Positions 51,176 to 60,686 of a stretch of DNA of 64,000 nt are shown here, piece by piece. Every line of letters starts with the position of its first letter. The first letter of the stretch is position 1. Below the pieces are notes generated by a model. The model saw only the letters and a list, made by a program, of their open reading frames with translations. It made no database searches and was not told the origin of the DNA. The stretch is from an uncultured Pelagibacteraceae bacterium. Its GTDB lineage: Bacteria; Pseudomonadota; Alphaproteobacteria; Pelagibacterales; Pelagibacteraceae. Both the position numbers and the translations under genes were made by a program. The DNA is taken from positions 1 through 64,000 of the forward strand of contig CACEVB010000005.1 in assembly GCA_902562875.1 (NCBI GenBank), read 5' to 3'.

Positions 51176-53298
51176 TTTATTATATCTCTTTTACCCACAT
51201 GATTAGCCTTACTAACCTCACCTCGCTCTTCCATCATATCTATAATCCTTGCGGCCCTATTATAGCCTATTTGCAATTTTCTTTGTAAAAAAGAGGTTGA
51301 TGCCTTTCCTTCTAATTTAATTAAATTGAGCGCTTCATTATATAATTCATCCTCATTTGTTCCTGCCTCACCTTTTAAGTTGGTTTCTTGTTCATCGGCA
51401 TAGTTCAAAATTTCATCAACATAATTTGGCTCTGCTTGATTCCTTACGAAGTTGTTTACTTTTTCAATTTCCTCATCTGAAACAAAAGGCGCGTGTATTC
51501 TCACAATTCGATTTGCAGAAGACATATAAAGCATGTCTCCCTTACCAAGAAGTTGTTCAGCACCTTGTTCGCCTAGAATCGTTCTGCTATCAATTTTAGA
51601 ACTTACTTGAAAAGAAATTCTGGTTGGAAAATTTGCTTTAATGGTACCAGTTATGACGTCTACACTAGGCCTTTGAGTGGCCATTATTATATGTATTCCA
51701 GATGCTCTAGCCATTTGAGACAACTTTTGTATATATCCCTCAATTTCTTTCCCTGCCACATGCATTAAATCGGACATCTCATCAACAACAACTATAATAT
51801 ATGGCATTGGTAACTTATGTTTTGAATTATAGCCATCTATATTCCTCACTCCCTCTTTTGTCATTAGTTTGTATCTATTTTCCATTTCTTTAACAACCCA
51901 GCCTAAAACTGATGTAGCTTTTTTTGCTTCTGTTATAACTGGACATAGCAAATGAGGGATACCTTCATAAGTCGACAACTCAAGCATTTTCGGATCAATT
52001 AAAATAAATTTACACTTCTGAGGTGGGTGTTTATAAAGTAGTGACAAAATAATTGTATTTATACATACTGATTTTCCTGATCCAGTAGTACCAGCAATTA
52101 GCAAATGTGGCATCGAGCTGAGATCGCCAACTATTGGAATGCCTGAAATACTTTTTCCTAATGCAATAGGTAATTTGTTTTCCTTAGATAAAAAATTTTT
52201 ATTTGAAATTATCTCTCTTAAATAAACATATTCCCTCTCTAAATTAGGCAACTCGATACCGACTGTACTACTTCCAGGTATCGACGAAATTCTAGCAGAC
52301 TCTGATTTAGTATTTCTCGCTATGTCCTCCGATAAATTAATTATTTTAGAAACTTTTACGCCTGCCGCTGGTTCAAACTCATTTAATGTAACAACAGGTC
52401 CATAATTTACTTTCTTTATTTTCCCTTCGACGCCAAAATCTAATAAAATTTTTTCCAAAAATTCTTCATTTACATGTTCATTATTTTTTCTATTTTGATT
52501 TGTCTCATTAGATTTATTTAAAAAACTAATTTTAGGTTGTTCAAATATTTTTTTATTCAATGTATCAGATTTAATTTTATTAAAAGGAAGATCTGCCTGA
52601 GTTCTATTTTCTATATTTTCTTTAATATCTGTTGATACATTAAAATTATCATTAATTTTTTTACTATTTAAAACTTCATTGTTTTTTAGGACAATTTTTT
52701 TAAAAGATAAAAAAATATATTTAATATTAGATATTTTAAAATTAATTGAAATTAAAAAGAACATTAATATTAATAATATTAATGAAAAGTATAATATTTT
52801 ATTTTTTTCATTATTAAATCCTAATAATAAATTGTTAGAAAAATATGTACCAACAAAACCTCCATTTCCATTAATTGTCAAATTAAATGACTCACTGTAA
52901 AAAATAGAAAAAAAATATGCTCCGATAACTAAGTAGATAATCATGTAGAATAAGTTTCTAAAAAATAATAAAAATTTTTTTGATTTAATTGTATTGATGC
53001 CTGTAAATAACATTGTGAAGGGTATTAAAAAACAAATTAAACCAAAAGTTTGAAAGAGAGCATCTGAAGTATAGCTACCTTTTAAACCTAAAAGGTTTTT
53101 GATTTCTGTCCTTTCGCTAAAAATAAAATTTGGATCCTCTGGAGAAAAACTAATTAGCGAAATCAATAATAGAATCGACATTATTAAAAATAAAAAACCA
53201 AATAATTCGATAAGTCTTTTTACAACAAAATTAACACTATTATTTAATATTTTTTTCATATTTATATTTTTCGACTCAGAATTGTCACTTTGTATCAT
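51172..53298 (-). CDS. ftsK: DNA translocase FtsK
   Basis: N-terminal TMs; IAGTTGSGKSVCIN; C-terminal gamma winged helix (GYNRAARIIDMMEERG). Confidence 0.98.
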   Translation of the reverse strand: MIQSDNSESKNINMKKILNNSVNFVVKRLIELFGFLFLIMSILLLISLISFSPEDPNFIFSERTEIKNLLGLKGSYTSDALFQTFGLICFLIPFTMLFTGINTIKSKKFLLFFRNLFYMIIYLVIGAYFFSIFYSESFNLTINGNGGFVGTYFSNNLLLGFNNEKNKILYFSLILLILMFFLISINFKISNIKYIFLSFKKIVLKNNEVLNSKKINDNFNVSTDIKENIENRTQADLPFNKIKSDTLNKKIFEQPKISFLNKSNETNQNRKNNEHVNEEFLEKILLDFGVEGKIKKVNYGPVVTLNEFEPAAGVKVSKIINLSEDIARNTKSESARISSIPGSSTVGIELPNLEREYVYLREIISNKNFLSKENKLPIALGKSISGIPIVGDLSSMPHLLIAGTTGSGKSVCINTIILSLLYKHPPQKCKFILIDPKMLELSTYEGIPHLLCPVITEAKKATSVLGWVVKEMENRYKLMTKEGVRNIDGYNSKHKLPMPYIIVVVDEMSDLMHVAGKEIEGYIQKLSQMARASGIHIIMATQRPSVDVITGTIKANFPTRISFQVSSKIDSRTILGEQGAEQLLGKGDMLYMSSANRIVRIHAPFVSDEEIEKVNNFVRNQAEPNYVDEILNYADEQETNLKGEAGTNEDELYNEALNLIKLEGKASTSFLQRKLQIGYNRAARIIDMMEERGEVSKANHVGKRDIIK

Positions 53299-53324
53299 TT
53301 AATGTTTGCTGATAAAATTATTTT

Positions 53325-54410
53325 ATGAAATTTTGTATTATTGGAAATGGCCTATCATCTTTAATTTTGGCAAAAAACCTTGCTGATAAAAAAATTTATA
53401 TAGATTTATTTTTTACATCGAATAAAACTAATAAGCCATCGTCGAGAACAATTGGTATAACCGAAAATAATTTAAAAATTTTAGAAGATTGGTTTCCACG
53501 AATATCTAAAAAGGGTTTTAAAATTAATAAAATAAATATCTTTACCGAAAGAAATTTAAAAAATGAAATTTTATCATTTAAATCAGATAAGTATTATCAA
53601 TTCTCAGTATTTGAATATTCAAAATTATATAAATTCTTGTTATCTGAAGTATTAAAAAATAGTTTTATCAAAAAAATTTCTCTAGATCACAAAATCAAAA
53701 TCTATTCAGAAAAATTTATTAAAAAATATGATATCATTGTAGACACAGAGATTAAAAATAAATTTATAAAACATAAATTTTCAAAAAAAGTCTATAAAGA
53801 TTATGACAGCAAAGCATTTGTTACTATTTTCAGCCATCAACGAATTAATAATAACGTTGCTGATCAGATATTTACAAATATCGGGCCTTTAGCATTTTTA
53901 CCGATTAGTGATACGAAAACTTCAGTTGTTTTTTCTATTTATAACAAAGCTGAAATAGACAAAAATAAATTTAAAAAAATTCTGTTTAAATATAATTTAA
54001 AGTACAAAATAAAAAAAATTAATAAAGTTGAAAATTTTAGTCTTAAATTATCTTTACTAAGAAGCTATATTTATAAAAATATCTTAGTTTTTGGAGATAA
54101 ATTACACACTATTCATCCACTAGCTGGTCAAGGTTTTAATATGACTATTAGAGATGTAAAAATTCTATCTAATATAATCGACGAAAAACTTTTATTAGGA
54201 TATCCAATTCAAAACGGTTTGCTGAATGAATTTGAAATAAAAGCAAGGTATAAAAACATTATATTTTCAAACACTATTGATTTAGTTAATGAAATTTTTA
54301 AATTTGAAAAAAAATTACCTGACAAAATTTCATCAAATTTATTTAAAGTATTTAGAGACAGTAAAATATTGCCTAAATATTTATCTCACTTTGCAAACAA
54401 GGGAATGTAA
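53325..54410 (+). CDS. FAD-dependent ubiquinone biosynthesis hydroxylase (UbiH/UbiF family)
   Basis: FCIIGNGLSSLILAKNLA; FGDKLHTIHPLAGQGFNMTIRD. Confidence 0.88.
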   Translation: MKFCIIGNGLSSLILAKNLADKKIYIDLFFTSNKTNKPSSRTIGITENNLKILEDWFPRISKKGFKINKINIFTERNLKNEILSFKSDKYYQFSVFEYSKLYKFLLSEVLKNSFIKKISLDHKIKIYSEKFIKKYDIIVDTEIKNKFIKHKFSKKVYKDYDSKAFVTIFSHQRINNNVADQIFTNIGPLAFLPISDTKTSVVFSIYNKAEIDKNKFKKILFKYNLKYKIKKINKVENFSLKLSLLRSYIYKNILVFGDKLHTIHPLAGQGFNMTIRDVKILSNIIDEKLLLGYPIQNGLLNEFEIKARYKNIIFSNTIDLVNEIFKFEKKLPDKISSNLFKVFRDSKILPKYLSHFANKGM

Positions 54411-55049
54411 TTACTGAATTGTAGTATTTCTAAAATTATCTAACAGATAAGTTTTCAAAATTTCCTCTAATCGCTCTCTTCTATTTACGAGATTTGGAGT
54501 TTCTAATAATATTTGTTTTTCTTCTAGTGAAAAAGGAGACGCCATGGATAGAGTATTAATTGTTTGATCTAAACTTTGTTTTTCTAAATCTTTCCAATTG
54601 ATAACATAACCTTGTTTTTTAAATAAAGATTTTAGATTTTTAAAAATTAGTTCTAGATCAGAAAATTTTATGTCCTCCTTTTCAAGACTAAGATCTTGTT
54701 TAAAATTTTCATAATTTACCTTGCATATCCTATATAATTTTTCGCTTTCTATTTCGTCCATCAAATTAAATCTACTCACCCCACTTAATGCAATTAAATA
54801 TCTCCCATCGTCTGTCTCATTAAAACTTGTAATTTTACCAACGCAACCGACTTCATATAATATCGGTTTTCCTTGGGGTTCAGATTTTTTTGGTTGTACC
54901 ATGCCTATCATTCTATGTGTTTTCATACTATCATCAATCATTTGTAAGTATCTAGGTTCAAAAATGTTCAATGGAACAGTTGTATCTGGAAAAATTATGA
55001 AATTTGATAATGGAAAAACCGGTATCTCTTTTGGTAATGTTTTAATCAT
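54411..55049 (-). CDS. stand-alone Lon N-terminal (substrate-binding) domain protein
   Basis: IPVFPLSNFIIFPDTTVPLNIFEPRYLQMIDD; no ATPase domain. Confidence 0.92.
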   Translation of the reverse strand: MIKTLPKEIPVFPLSNFIIFPDTTVPLNIFEPRYLQMIDDSMKTHRMIGMVQPKKSEPQGKPILYEVGCVGKITSFNETDDGRYLIALSGVSRFNLMDEIESEKLYRICKVNYENFKQDLSLEKEDIKFSDLELIFKNLKSLFKKQGYVINWKDLEKQSLDQTINTLSMASPFSLEEKQILLETPNLVNRRERLEEILKTYLLDNFRNTTIQ

Positions 55050-55100
55050 AATTAAATAATATCAAATTTATATTCAATTCCAAGATGTTTAATACATAAT

Positions 55101-55934
55101 TTAATAATTTAAATATTTTAAATCATCTGCAAATTTATCATTTACTTTAGATTTAATTTTATCAGGCAGAATTTTTTGCCATTTATTTTCAAAACCTAAA
55201 TTAAAAAATTTTACTTTTTTATTAGTCTTTAAAGAAATCACACTTTCTTTAAACTCGCCTAATTCCTCTTTTTTTCTAAGATTTTTAAAATTTGTTGATT
55301 TTATAGCGTTATAAAGTTTTTCTTCATTAATCACATCTGAATTTTTAAGTAACTTATTTATAAAAATTACCAAATCTTTAAAAATTTTATTACAGTCAGT
55401 TTCTAAATCTTCATATTTAATAACCATAGTTTTTATATTATTATCAGAAGTCCATGATTTATAATGTGTTGACCATGAACTAATAAAATGAGTTGCATCA
55501 TAATCCCCTGAAGATGTATCATATAATATTGTGTCCTCATTACACATAAACCTCAAAGCCTCATCATATGTTATATCTGTATGATCTTTTAAAGACGTAA
55601 TCAAATTTCTTGGATCTCTCAAAATATATACCGCACCTAAAGAGTATTTAGGTAAAGTGAACTTTGTTTTATTAAATGAAATTAATGCATTATGAGTTTT
55701 AAGCATCTTAATTTTTTTATTTTCCATTAATCTATCTTGAATAGAATGCCAATAATTTACAATTTCGCCTGGATCACTAAGTTTCATATTTATAAAATCT
55801 TTGCTAGGAAATTGTTTAAAATTATCAAGCAAATCAAAATTAAACATACCATCATCTGTAAAATAGTATGCAGATAAGAAGGATCTAACCCATGTATTTC
55901 CACTTTTAGGATATGATGCCAACCAAATTATCAT
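55101..55934 (-). CDS. sulfotransferase domain protein (paralogue of 28157-28984)
   Basis: IIWLASYPKSGNTWVRSFLS; ILRDPRNLITSL. Confidence 0.9.
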   Translation of the reverse strand: MIIWLASYPKSGNTWVRSFLSAYYFTDDGMFNFDLLDNFKQFPSKDFINMKLSDPGEIVNYWHSIQDRLMENKKIKMLKTHNALISFNKTKFTLPKYSLGAVYILRDPRNLITSLKDHTDITYDEALRFMCNEDTILYDTSSGDYDATHFISSWSTHYKSWTSDNNIKTMVIKYEDLETDCNKIFKDLVIFINKLLKNSDVINEEKLYNAIKSTNFKNLRKKEELGEFKESVISLKTNKKVKFFNLGFENKWQKILPDKIKSKVNDKFADDLKYLNY

Positions 55935-55988
55935 TTAAAATAATATATCTTGCATTCATAAAAACTGCTAATTATAATTAAATTTATG

Positions 55989-56063
55989 CGGGCGTAGCTC
56001 AGCGGTAGAGCGTCTCGTTGCCAACGAGAAGGTCGTGGGTTCAAGTCCCATTGCCCGCTCCAA
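55989..56063 (+). tRNA. tRNA-Gly (anticodon GCC), CCA encoded
   Basis: GCGGGCG/TGCCCGC acceptor, TCTCG-TTGCCAA-CGAGA anticodon arm, GTGGGTTCAAGTCCCAT T-arm, CCA. Confidence 0.98.
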
Positions 56064-56078
56064 TTATAAGGAAAACGT

Positions 56079-56417
56079 ATGAGTGATTTAGCTGAAAAGA
56101 AATGTATTCCCTGCGAGGGTGGAATCCCAAGTTTTGATATTAATGAAATTCATAAATATTTAAAAAAGGTAGATGGCTGGGATGTAAAGTCTGACGATAA
56201 TAAGAATTACTATCTGTTAAAAGGTTTCAAATTTGATAACTTTTTAGATAGTCAAAAATTCGTAAACAAAATAGGAGACTTGGCAGAAATTGAGGGACAT
56301 CACCCAGATATTTGGTTTGGTTGGGGTTATGCTAAAGTAAAAATTTTTACTCATGCAATTAATGGACTTCATGAAAGCGACTTTGTTCTTGCAGCAAAAA
56401 TTGATAAAATAGTTTAA
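56079..56417 (+). CDS. pterin-4a-carbinolamine dehydratase
   Basis: KGFKFDNFLDSQKFVNKIGDLAEIEGHHPDIWFGWGYAKVKIFTHAINGL. Confidence 0.95.
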   Translation: MSDLAEKKCIPCEGGIPSFDINEIHKYLKKVDGWDVKSDDNKNYYLLKGFKFDNFLDSQKFVNKIGDLAEIEGHHPDIWFGWGYAKVKIFTHAINGLHESDFVLAAKIDKIV

Positions 56418-57955
56418 TGATTAAAATGTCTTGTTTTTGAAAATACTAAAATTAAATCTAGTTTATTTGCAAGTTTCACCACTTCTTTATCACGTATTGA
56501 TCCTGAAGGTTGAATTATCGCATTAACGCCAGCTATTGCTAACTTTTCAACACCATCGGTAAAAGGAAAAAAAGCATCGGAAGCTGCATAAATATCCTCA
56601 TATTTTTTATTCAATCTAAATTTTCTCATTTTATTAACTGCTATATCACAACTATCTAGTCTGCTTGTTTGACCTGATCCTATTCCAATAGTTGAAAAAT
56701 TTTGAGATATTACAATTGCATTTGATTTTACAAATCGGCAAATATTAAATGCAAATATAAGGTTCTCAAGCATATTTTTGCCTGGTTTCCTCTTTGAAAC
56801 TACTTTAAAATTTTTTTTATCTAACAATAATGTGTCCGGCTCCTGTAATAGAAAATTATTAAAATTAGATTTGATACTAAGTTTATTTTCATAATTTAAA
56901 TTTTTTGTTTCGATTATTCTCAGGTTCTTTTTTTTTTTTAAAATTTTTATAGCTTTTTTCGTGAAACTTTTTCCGATTACGATTTCTAGAAAGATTTTAC
57001 TTAGTTCCTTTGCAATCTTATCATTTATTTTAAAATTACACGAAATAATTCCTCCAAAAGCACTTATAGGATCACACTTTATAGCAGATCTCAAACTGAT
57101 TATTTTATTTTTATTAATTGAGACTCCGCATGGATTTAAATGTTTTAATACAACACATCCTATATTTTTCGGCAAAGTATTTGTTATTTTGATCGCGGCA
57201 AACATATCGCTATAATTATTAAAGCTTAGTTTTTTTCCAGATATTTGTTTAAAAACCGAGTCTCCATTAGAATAAATTGCTGCTTGTTGATGTGGATTCT
57301 CGCCATATCTTAACACTTCCATTTTCTTACCATAAATAATTTCTTTTGATGGAAATTTTTCATACGACAAATTTGTGAAATATTTTGAAATCACAGCATC
57401 ATAGTATGCTGTTTCCAAAAAAGCATCCTTTGATAATTTTTGTCTAAATTCTTTAGTTGTTTTACCTTTGTTATTTTTTAATTCACTTTTTAACTCATTA
57501 TACTGATCTAATGATGTGATTATTGTTTTATATTCAAAATTTTTAGCAGCTGCTCTTACCATAGCTGGTCCACCAATATCTATATTTTCTATTATTTCAC
57601 TTTGATGCTTGTCTGAATTGATTGACTTCTCAAACGGGTAAAAATTTACAATGATTAGATCAATGTTACCATAATTTAAATTTTTCATTTGTTTAAAATG
57701 ATTTTTATTATCTATTTTATTAAGAATGCCAGCGTGTATTTTTGGATGTAATGTTTTTACTCTCCCATCTAAAATTTCAGGTGAACCCGTGTACTCTGAA
57801 ATTTCTTTGCATTCAAACCCAAGTTCGTTAATTTTTTTATAAGTTCCACCAGAACTAATAATATTCACTTTGTATTTTTTCAATATAGACAAAATTTCTT
57901 TTAAATTATTTTTATTATGAACAGATATCAAAGCCGTTTTAATTTTAATTTTCAT
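56414..57955 (-). CDS. purH: AICAR transformylase / IMP cyclohydrolase
   Basis: ISSGGTYKKINELG, DGRVKTLHPKIHAGIL. Confidence 0.98.
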   Translation of the reverse strand: MKIKIKTALISVHNKNNLKEILSILKKYKVNIISSGGTYKKINELGFECKEISEYTGSPEILDGRVKTLHPKIHAGILNKIDNKNHFKQMKNLNYGNIDLIIVNFYPFEKSINSDKHQSEIIENIDIGGPAMVRAAAKNFEYKTIITSLDQYNELKSELKNNKGKTTKEFRQKLSKDAFLETAYYDAVISKYFTNLSYEKFPSKEIIYGKKMEVLRYGENPHQQAAIYSNGDSVFKQISGKKLSFNNYSDMFAAIKITNTLPKNIGCVVLKHLNPCGVSINKNKIISLRSAIKCDPISAFGGIISCNFKINDKIAKELSKIFLEIVIGKSFTKKAIKILKKKKNLRIIETKNLNYENKLSIKSNFNNFLLQEPDTLLLDKKNFKVVSKRKPGKNMLENLIFAFNICRFVKSNAIVISQNFSTIGIGSGQTSRLDSCDIAVNKMRKFRLNKKYEDIYAASDAFFPFTDGVEKLAIAGVNAIIQPSGSIRDKEVVKLANKLDLILVFSKTRHFNH

Positions 57956-59580
57956 ATTTTTTCCAATTTCCAGAATATTTTTTGCTCATTATTATTTGTA
58001 AAACCTGAAATAAAAATACTTCGATTTTCTATATATGTATTTTTCCTTCCAAAGTATAGTCCTGTCTCAACATCTATACTATAATTCAAACAACTAAATT
58101 TCCATCCTGTATTTTCGGTTTCAATCAAAATATTTTTCTGATCAATTGTTTTTGTAACTTTCGTTCCAGGGGTTAAATGAAATCTGATCTCAAAATTTGT
58201 TTTTTTAAAATTATTTTTTTTAAATAAAGTATCTGTTCCACTTAAAATAAATTTTTTACATGAAAATTCTATTTTTCTATTATGTATAACACCATACATT
58301 TTCTGATACCCATCATGAGATGCCTCAATCATCCATTTGTCTTTTTCTGCAAAATATTTCTTATTAAAAACTCTAAAATTACCATCGGAAAAATCTTTTC
58401 CTAAACTATTTCTTCTAAATTTAGTTATAGAACTATTATCCAATATTAAAGTAGAATGAGATGCAGAAGATCTAGAAATAGTATTTAGTTGATGTCTTTT
58501 TTTTTGGTAATAACCTGAATTTGTAATTATTTTGGTATCTAAATAAAGAAATTCAAATGAAAAGATACCCGACTGATAGTCTTGTGAGTATATTTTTTCA
58601 GGAGGAGAGCCAACATCAATTATTATCGAGCTTTTTTGATTTTTTAAATAAATATAACCTGAAATTTCATTGTTTTGAAATTTAAAGTTATATCCATTTA
58701 ATTTTAAATAACTATTGAACTCATCATTATTAATTTCATGGTTTCCATTAAATAAAAATGATTTACTCGAATTTTGAAAAAATAAATTATATGCCTGCCC
58801 TAAATAATAAATATTTTCTTCAAGATAATCTGGTATTTCTTTTTGAGAGTCTTTTAAAAGTTCTCTAATTAAAACTAAATATTTTAAATAAAATACTAGT
58901 TGTCTTAAACTTCTTGATTTTGGAAATCCTTCAGTATCTAAAGAATGATTAGAAATTTTTTTCAGTAAATTAAAACCAAATAGCAAAAAAATTTTATCTT
59001 GATAAGCAAGGCCGGCCAAAATAATAGCAGTGCATCCAATTAATTTATCATCAAATGACTTGGATCGATTTATCTCATTTTTTAAATGGTTTACCTGTTT
59101 TCTAATAATAAAATTAAATTTTTTTTTGTAATCATCTTTACCATCGTTATATGTAAGATGAGAATTGCTAATCCAAGAAATAACTCTTTTTGAAAGTAAA
59201 TCCATTTCCCAACTTCGGCTATTATAGTCTTTATTATTATCAATCCATTTTTCAATGATTGATTGGGTTATCTCATTAGATGACTTTAAGTCAATAGAGT
59301 ACAGCCAATAAAAATTATGAAGATATTTTACTTCATTAAATTTCTTACTATTTAAACTCCACATATTTTTAGTTTGATAATTGTCTATATTATGTTTTTT
59401 TTTTTTATACTTTACCAAACAATCGAATATACTGGGGTTTGGTTTATAAACTAAACTCAAACCATCTAGTTTTGATATCTTTTTGTTATATAACGAGGAG
59501 TTTAAATAAATATCTCTTATTTTATTTGAAAAAATAAATTTAAATTTATTTATTAAATTTAAAGTATTTATTATTGACAT
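57952..59580 (-). CDS. heparinase II/III family protein
   Basis: NGNHEINNDEFNSYLKLNGYNFKFQNNEISGY; SSASHSTLILDN; next to purH and rpe. Confidence 0.85.
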   Translation of the reverse strand: MSIINTLNLINKFKFIFSNKIRDIYLNSSLYNKKISKLDGLSLVYKPNPSIFDCLVKYKKKKHNIDNYQTKNMWSLNSKKFNEVKYLHNFYWLYSIDLKSSNEITQSIIEKWIDNNKDYNSRSWEMDLLSKRVISWISNSHLTYNDGKDDYKKKFNFIIRKQVNHLKNEINRSKSFDDKLIGCTAIILAGLAYQDKIFLLFGFNLLKKISNHSLDTEGFPKSRSLRQLVFYLKYLVLIRELLKDSQKEIPDYLEENIYYLGQAYNLFFQNSSKSFLFNGNHEINNDEFNSYLKLNGYNFKFQNNEISGYIYLKNQKSSIIIDVGSPPEKIYSQDYQSGIFSFEFLYLDTKIITNSGYYQKKRHQLNTISRSSASHSTLILDNSSITKFRRNSLGKDFSDGNFRVFNKKYFAEKDKWMIEASHDGYQKMYGVIHNRKIEFSCKKFILSGTDTLFKKNNFKKTNFEIRFHLTPGTKVTKTIDQKNILIETENTGWKFSCLNYSIDVETGLYFGRKNTYIENRSIFISGFTNNNEQKIFWKLEKI

Positions 59581-59581
59581 C

Positions 59582-60241
59582 TCAAAAGGTTTTTAAAATT
59601 TCAATGTTTTTTTTTATATTCCCTTCATTTTCACTAAATATAGTAGTTCCAGAAACTAATATATCAGCACCAGCATCAATAACTAATTTTGAATTTTCAA
59701 AATTAATACCCCCGTCAACTTCAATATTAAAATCTAATTTTTTATCAATTTTAATTTTATTTAAATCTTTTATTTTATTTAATACTTCGGGCATAAACTT
59801 TTGTCCTCCAAATCCAGGAAAAACACTCATTATTAGAACCAGATGTATTTTTGACAAAATATCTTCAATTGCTTTAATTGGTGTATCAGGATTTAATGAT
59901 ACTCCAATTTTTTTATTTAAAGATTCTATTAGTTCAATTGAATCAATTAAATTTTCTGTGGCTTCTGGATGTATAGTAATTATGTCTGCACCTGCATCTG
60001 CATAATTCTTAATATATTTATGAACAGGGTCGATCATCAAATGTACATCAAATGGAAGATTTGTATATTTTCTCAATGATTTTATTATTGGTGGTCCAAT
60101 TGTTAAATTTGGAACAAAATGTCCATCCATTACGTCCACATGTATCATGTCTGCCCCTCCTTTTTCTAGTTTTATAATTTCGTTACCAAGTTGGCTAAAA
60201 TCTGCTGACAAAATTGACGGAGATATTTGTATTTTTTTCAT
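59582..60241 (-). CDS. rpe: ribulose-phosphate 3-epimerase
   Basis: ISPSILSADFSQLGNEI, HVDVMDGHFVPNLTIGP. Confidence 0.98.
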   Translation of the reverse strand: MKKIQISPSILSADFSQLGNEIIKLEKGGADMIHVDVMDGHFVPNLTIGPPIIKSLRKYTNLPFDVHLMIDPVHKYIKNYADAGADIITIHPEATENLIDSIELIESLNKKIGVSLNPDTPIKAIEDILSKIHLVLIMSVFPGFGGQKFMPEVLNKIKDLNKIKIDKKLDFNIEVDGGINFENSKLVIDAGADILVSGTTIFSENEGNIKKNIEILKTF

Positions 60242-60283
60242 TGATTACTTTACACTAGTATCAATTTTTGTTTTTATTTTGAA

Positions 60284-60634
60284 TTAATTTTTACCAAAAA
60301 TTTGGTATATTTGAGCCGCTATCTCACTTTCGAGTGGAAAAGACAACATACCCATTACAGAATATCCCATCAAGTAAGGCATTAAATAGAAACGGAACAT
60401 ATAGAAAAACCATGCAACATACAGTGGAACTAACGGAGCAACAATAAATGATGGTGTTATGAAACGGAACATTTTAATAAATGGATCTGTCATTTTTACA
60501 AATACTTTCATAAAAAAAAATTCAGAATCTTGTCTTTGAAAGATATTCATTGCCACTCTACCAATTAGAGTCCACATTATTACTCCAAGAACATAATCGA
60601 TTAAATAAATTATTGGATGAAAATTAGCACTCAT
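60284..60634 (-). CDS. conserved membrane protein (YggT-like)
   Basis: hydrophobic 116-aa ORF, FFMKVFVKMTDPFIKMFRFITPSFI. Confidence 0.6.
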   Translation of the reverse strand: MSANFHPIIYLIDYVLGVIMWTLIGRVAMNIFQRQDSEFFFMKVFVKMTDPFIKMFRFITPSFIVAPLVPLYVAWFFYMFRFYLMPYLMGYSVMGMLSFPLESEIAAQIYQIFGKN

Positions 60635-60644
60635 TCGTCTTTTT

Positions 60645-60673
60645 AAAAGGGGCGATATAAATTCGCCCCTTTT
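60645..60673 (-). terminator. intrinsic (possibly bidirectional) terminator after actP-like gene
   Basis: stem AAAAGGGGCGA/TCGCCCCTTTT, loop TATAAAT. Confidence 0.8.
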
Positions 60674-60686
60674 TATACTATATAAT

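Noticed and set aside
57952-59580. Heparinase II/III gene as an exotic polysaccharide-degradation locus
   Set aside because: The purH-heparinase-rpe neighbourhood is common in alphaproteobacteria, so it is likely a conserved core gene.
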